Positions 58,861 to 64,000 of a stretch of 64,000 nucleotides of DNA are shown piece after piece (position 1 is the first letter of the stretch; every line of letters starts with the position of its first letter). Both the position numbers and the translations under genes were made by a program. The notes under the pieces are model-generated. The model ran no database searches. It worked only from the letters and a program-made list of their open reading frames with translations, and was not told the origin of the DNA. The DNA lies in assembly GCF_020740795.1 (NCBI RefSeq), contig NC_067295.1, forward strand, positions 3,906,501 through 3,970,500. Direction: 5' to 3'. Origin of the DNA: Apus apus. Taxonomy: Eukaryota > Chordata > Aves > Apodiformes > Apodidae.

Positions 58861-59640
58861 TTTATAGCTTTTCCTGCGACCTGTTCCAAACCCAGGCTTC
58901 CCAAAAAGGGGCAAGAAGCACTAAAAACAGCAGCTCTGCAGGTGTCTTCAGAGCTTCCCCCAGGTGAAGACATCAACATTTCCCCATCACCACCATCTCC
59001 TCCCGACGGCTCATAAGCTATACTGTGTTAAATACGTATTTTTCAAAACACTAGTTAGTCAAATACAGGTACTTTAAAATCAACTGGGGTCTTAAAAGAT
59101 ATTCCTATTCAAATTTTGGAGCTCAGACTGCCTTCCAGTCAAAATAAATGCAGAACGACTTAAATTATACCTCCATTAGAAGGACAAGGAAGGAGAAACC
59201 CAACTCTAAGGTAGCTGGATAAATATTTTTCTGCCCTCACGTGCTTAAATGAAATTATTATAAGCCACAGGGAAATACACTGATCATTTATCTTTCAAAA
59301 TAACAACACTTTGTGACAAAATGAAGGCTAGAGCTGAAGGAATAGTTTGTAATTCCCATGTGAAGCATGAGGGATCTCAAACACACAGACATACACATGT
59401 TCACTCTCCTGCAAGTGAACAGCTTCCCAAATAACTGAGAAGGGATCAGAAGTTGGGTATCTGTGAACTCTGGCACAGTGCAAGGTCCTCAGCCATCACG
59501 AAAATAACAAAAGGAAGAAAATACTAAACCCCTCTGTTCCCTCACACTGTCAGAAGGGGCAGAGTGTGCAATACCAACTGCTGCAGGACTTACAGCACTA
59601 CCCTGAAGTGTCATTCAAAAGCAGCAACCGATTTCAGGGC
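58861..59640. other. Gap between AP5Z1 promoter and right-flank AT-rich block
   Basis: About 800 bases of unique sequence without a coding exon or repeat that I can name. Confidence 0.5.
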
Positions 59641-62600
59641 ATTTTCTCTTTCATATATAATTTTATTTCTGGTTATAGAAACAAATACTAAGAGGAGAAG
59701 CAACATTCCCCAACCACATACATCAAATTAAGGTAACAGAACAGTTAAAATAAATGAAAAAAAAAAAAGGTAGAAATTTAAAACTTTGTTATAGCTTTAA
59801 AATATTAACGTTCTCGATACATTAGAAATCACATTCAGATCTCAAATTACTTAAAAAAAATGTATGGCTCCATATTAAAAAAAAACTAAACCAAACCACT
59901 GTATCCCTTTTGATGTGGAAATGCAGGTCCTGCTCCTCGGATGCTCTTCTGTGCTGGCTCCCCTGGGGAGCAGCAGCCTCCTCAGCAGCCCAGGACACTC
60001 TCCCAGCCCTGGGGGAGCCAGGGGCTGCCTGTGCAGTGAAGCATTGCAGAGGAGCAGTGCTGATCAAGACGATGATTCATTGCCCCAGATGGAGCTTCCC
60101 CTTCCTGGGATACACACCTGCTTTTAAAAAAGCACTGATCATGAGAACAAGTCACAAAAAATACTTTTGCTATCGGCTGTAAAAAAAAATAAAAATCCAC
60201 AAAGCCCAAAACATCTGGCTGGAGGCGTCTTGTACAGGCAACACCAGGAACTGAAATGCAGGCATGGCTTTTGTTCCCCCATCCATCCCCATCTTTAAGT
60301 GCCAAATCTTGGTGAAAGGGATAAAGCTCCTCCAGATCTTTCTAGCAGAACACTTCTGTCAAGCTGTTGAGGTATTTCAGGTCCTTGTCCCACTGCAGCC
60401 TTGACCTGAAGACTTGGTGGGAATGCAGATCTGCAGAACACGGGGAGCTTCAGATCTCTCTGAATTCTTTTTTTTTTTTTTTTTTTTAAAAGCAAAAGAG
60501 TTGGATCTGAATTTCCAGCTTTACCATCCATTGCTCACATATATCTTTTCATTTATCCCTAAACAGTTTTGAAACAGTCCTTTGGGTACAAGTACAGGAT
60601 CCTAAATACTCTTTTTGGCTAGGCAGAGGGTGGCTGGCAGGCTGGATGAGGCCAGTCTCATCCTGGTCCAAATGGCATATCCAGAACCCAAGGCAATATG
60701 TGGTCTGCTAAGATTTTTGTAGTTGAAAGCCATTCTGGTTTCTGTATATTTGAATGGGATTTTTCTTTTCCCTTAAAAGAGATCTTACAAACAATACCCT
60801 GGTTCCCTCCTTCCACATCATGCCCATTTGGGGCAGGAAAAAACAAAAAAGATAAAGTTGAGGTTTACAGCAATTCAGAGCCAACTTGCCTACTTAGCAG
60901 CCTGTCCACCTTGAAAGAGCAGCACATAAATCAGCAGAACATTAGGATGTTCTACTCCAGACTTTTAGCAGCAAGGCAGGGAAACAGAAGGAAATCTCTC
61001 TTTTTCTGCTCCATTTAAATCTCATTTTTCTTCAGTCAACAGACATCTCTCCTCAACGTTGGCCCTAGCTTTAAGGAAGGCTGTTTTCAGATTGCTTCAA
61101 GTGAAACTGAGGTGGGGCAGAAGCAGGACTGAAAGGTCTAGATCATGGCAAAGGTGCTAGGGGCTGGGACACTGGGTGCACTGCTTCACTCAGGGGCAGA
61201 CACAAAGCAGCAACCAAGCCCTAATGGGAAGTCTGTTTTTTCTCAAGGGCTGTTTCCTGCTGAGGAGGAAAGCTGTTTCCTTTCACTGCTCCTATCCTGG
61301 TCACTGTTCTTACCACCAATCCTGTCCTCCCTGAAGTATCAAAGCGAGACCACTGGGCAGTGACAGCAGAAACCAGGGTGAAGCATTCAGGTCCTTGCAG
61401 AGAAAGGAATTTCTACTTCTGGAAGAGTAATTAGAATTAGGAAGTCAAGGATCACCTGCTTTTAAGATTGTCAAAAAGACTCAGGTAGGTCAAAACATGC
61501 ACTTCTGTGAATTTAGCGATCCTTGTGGAGTAAAAACCATGACTGAAATTTGGCCAGTTTGGTAAAATCTAATCCCTGTGAATGGGGAACCTTAGAAAAA
61601 CACTCAGGCATTTGTTTTTAGGGGTATATACAGACCTCATGCCCCATGAAGAAAAAGAAGCATCGTAAAAGGAGAATAATATAATCACGCAGGAAAAGAA
61701 ACCATTTCATAGTGCCCTGGTGTTAGCTTAGCCACCTGACAGACAGACAGGAATTCCTCAACCTCACAGCACCCTCTATCCATCTCCTCTGTTAGAAATG
61801 AGGTCCCATTACTTTGAGCAGAATCCATAAAGAACCCCTTGACACCACATCTAAAGATAATCTGAGGTGAGAAAGGATTCCAGCTTTCATTTCTTGCCAG
61901 AAAAGCAGCATGGACTGGGGTTGCTGGAAGTGTGACAAGGCAGAAGCAAGGCTCCTACCCCAGGTAGATAAAAGTACCAGGTAATCTCTTCTGCTCTGTG
62001 AGAGGAATGAAAACAATCACTGAAGTAAAGCTGCTTCTGCTGGCTGCCCACATTTATTACAAGAATAGGTGCATCATTCTTTTAGAATCAGTGCCTGGTG
62101 CAGGAATTTACCAACATACTGTATAAAAGTTGTGTAAAGTACCATTTAAGAGAAAGAAATAGTCATGGACCATTTATATATCTATACACACGCTCACACA
62201 CACAATAAATATAAATTTTATGTTTACACAGATCTAATTTAATATTCTCTGAGAAAAAAAAAAATAATTAAAGGGTTTCTTCCTTAGCTGCCACCCATGA
62301 ATTGTAAATAGTTTCTTCTACCTTGAGCACAACTACCCTCAAGCTCTGAAACTTCCAAGTGACACACAAGGAGAGGACCAGCCACACATTCTGAAGGGTT
62401 TTAATTCAGTGTTGGTAAATTGGAAAGGTATCAAAAGAATTTTCTGAACATATAAATACAAAGGTTAAAAGTCGAGTAGAAATTTGGAATTTAAATACAG
62501 TGCTCCAAGAAAACCAAGTATTTTCTCAAAATGTCTTGCTCAGTCCAAAGTGAAATGCTCATTGCTGTGTTACTGCCCTGTGAAACACAACCTAAGAGAG

Positions 62601-63689
62601 AAAGCTCATCACAGCCAGGTATTCCCCACTGATTATTAGCTATGTGTATGTCCACAAACACATGTGCTGCCCTACAAAATACCCACCTAGCAGAGAGAGA
62701 TGCTGATTTAACTCCTGGCAGACAAGCAGCAGATGGGCAGTGGCAGAGAGAGGAGCTCCAGCACCAAGTCACCGCTACCTTTTGATCAGGCCCAGATCAA
62801 AATGCAAGAAAGCTTCACTTCCCACTCCCATCAGTTCCAGCAATCCACATGATCCTGTAGTGTAACTGTTTCCTGCAGCACAGCTGGCTCCATTGTGAGC
62901 TACACTTGACAACAGTAGTGTATGCTATAGTTGTAGCAGCTTTGGCACAACTTTTCACCCAGAAGAAAACAGAAAGTTACACGACTGAACAAGCTGTTGT
63001 GTAACTGCAAGCTAACAGACTAACAGACAGATTCTCACCAGATGCAGACCTTCAAGCAATGACATTAAATTAGGAGTTGGATTAAAGGACTCTGGGGTTG
63101 ACAAAAACAACTACAAAAAGAGGGGGATGGAGAAAAAACCCCTGTGATGGGGAGCAGAAACAGGAGCTGCCTGAGAGACTGGCTGGCAAGGGAAGACAGA
63201 TCGTTTGCTGCAGGATGGCATCTGCAAGCTCAAGAGCTCAGTGTGCAGCAAGGGCAAAATTATGAAGCTAGTCACGTTCCTTTAGAAGTTCATTCTTAAT
63301 GCCCTAGTCCAACTTATTAGCAGCAGGACATAAAAACCTGAAAGATTTTTCATCAGGAGGGAAACTCAAAGCAAATTCCATATTGGCTTCAAACTACCAG
63401 TTGATAAGGTAAATCACAGATATTTTTAGAAGTGACCAGGATCCTTCCATGCTGCCTCCTGTTCAAAAAGCATTAAGACCCAGTCTGGCACTCTTCCTTG
63501 GAGGAAGGGGACAAGATGGTTGCAGATGCATAAATGCAATCCTGAATATTTCCAGTTCACTTTGTGACTCGTTTCTTACACTTCCACTAGTCTTGCAGCA
63601 AGAGACAACCAGGTACTGGGCTGCACCTGCAGATGTACCACTAGCAGGCCAAGATGATTTTTTTTTTTTCCACTTCATCCAGTATTTAT
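59641..63689 (-). other. AT-rich gene-free block, possibly the FOXK1 3' UTR on the minus strand
   Basis: No coding exon is found over 4 kb. On the minus strand the block carries AATAAA signals near 62054 and 59652, and long U- and A-rich stretches typical of long vertebrate 3' UTRs. In human, FOXK1 lies next to AP5Z1 in the same transcriptional direction and has a very long 3' UTR. If synteny holds, its 3' end would fall exactly here. No FOXK1 coding sequence is in the window, so the name is inference. A poly-T run lies at about 60468-60488 and a CA-rich stretch near 62190-62210. Confidence 0.38.
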
Positions 63690-64000
63690 CAGATCAGATC
63701 ATGCCTGTAGTACTGAGCCTAGTTTTGGGGTCCCCAGTAAAAGACAGACAGGGACCTTCCACCTGATGCCTTAAGGGCTTGAGCATGGGCTGCACAAAAA
63801 GAGACTGAGACAACCAGGTTGGTTCAAGGGAAAAAGGAAGCAAATGGGGGAAATCCTACTGGTGTTTTCAACTACCTATTTGGAGGATGCACAGAGGGCA
63901 GAGCCAGGCTTTTCTGAGGTGTGATGTGATAGGACAAAGGGCAACAAACACATGCAGCTGCATGGGGAATTCTTCTGAGACAGCTGAGGAAGTTTTCACC
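63690..64000 (+). mobile_element. Old CR1 LINE fragment running off the right edge
   Basis: Blocks GCATGGGCTGCACAAAAAG, GGCAGAGCCAGGCTTTTCTG, GATAGGACAAAGGGCAACAA and ACACATGCAGCTGCATGG follow the order of the CR1 3' region in plus orientation, with more divergence than the other copies. Its 3' end lies outside the window. Confidence 0.7.

Noticed and set aside
58089-58979. 296-codon minus-strand open frame across the AP5Z1 promoter
   Set aside because: It only borrows AP5Z1 exons 1-2 and reads through introns and the CpG island. The real gene splices at 58477 and 58295.
62221-62228. TGTTTACA forkhead consensus in the presumed FOXK1 3' UTR
   Set aside because: A single 8-mer in AT-rich DNA is expected by chance, and a DNA site in a 3' UTR is not evidence of autoregulation.
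1-64000. Search for endogenous retrovirus, tRNA, rRNA and snoRNA genes
   Set aside because: No LTR pairs, retroviral frames, cloverleaf-type A/B boxes or rRNA segments were recognised by eye; low-level remnants could be missed.

Overview
The window is nuclear DNA from a vertebrate, most likely a bird. All coding DNA is in short GT-AG exons separated by introns. Chicken-repeat-1 (CR1) LINE 3' ends are the only clear young transposons, and the genes are compact. The conserved block MMD2 - RADIL - AP5Z1 matches the order known from human 7p22, as far as I recall it. I cannot name the species.

Three complete protein-coding genes can be assembled exon by exon with continuous reading frames. MMD2 (plus strand, coding 3217-18113, 7 exons, 246 aa) is a seven-helix PAQR-family Golgi membrane protein. 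RADIL (plus strand, non-coding exon near 22060-22396, coding 29421-45554 in 14 exons, 1118 aa or 1112 aa depending on the start) is a Rap1 effector with RA, FHA, DIL and PDZ domains. AP5Z1 (minus strand, 58517-48473, 17 exons, 810 aa) is the zeta subunit of the AP-5 adaptor complex. MMD2 and RADIL lie head to tail, about 1.1 kb apart. RADIL and AP5Z1 converge tail to tail, and their candidate polyadenylation signals are only about 240 bp apart. MMD2 and RADIL both act in Ras/Rap-family signalling and AP5Z1 acts in late-endosome sorting. I see no operon-like functional link; the block is conserved synteny.

Layout: 1-400 is a CpG-rich edge, possibly the promoter of a divergent neighbour (WIPI2 would be expected from synteny). 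400-2600 is gene-free. 2600-3330 is the MMD2 CpG promoter and exon 1. 3264-15438 is the very long MMD2 intron 1, with one CR1 and one MIR-like fragment. 15439-18113 holds the rest of MMD2, followed by a 3' UTR of about 2.8 kb that carries a well-preserved MIR-like SINE. 22060-23000 is the RADIL CpG island with two separate minisatellites. 23000-29411 and 29971-35345 are the large RADIL introns. 45555-47960 is the RADIL 3' UTR. 48180-58520 is AP5Z1, with two CR1 copies in its introns. 58150-58860 is the AP5Z1 CpG island. 59640-64000 is AT-rich and gene-free, and looks like a long 3' UTR on the minus strand (FOXK1 by synteny), with an old CR1 at the extreme right edge.

I found no undescribed gene system. 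The observations most worth checking are the paired RADIL minisatellites, the overlapping upstream ORF of MMD2, the retained MIR-like element in the MMD2 3' UTR, the CR1 placed 48 bp before an AP5Z1 splice acceptor, and a possible internal RADIL promoter.
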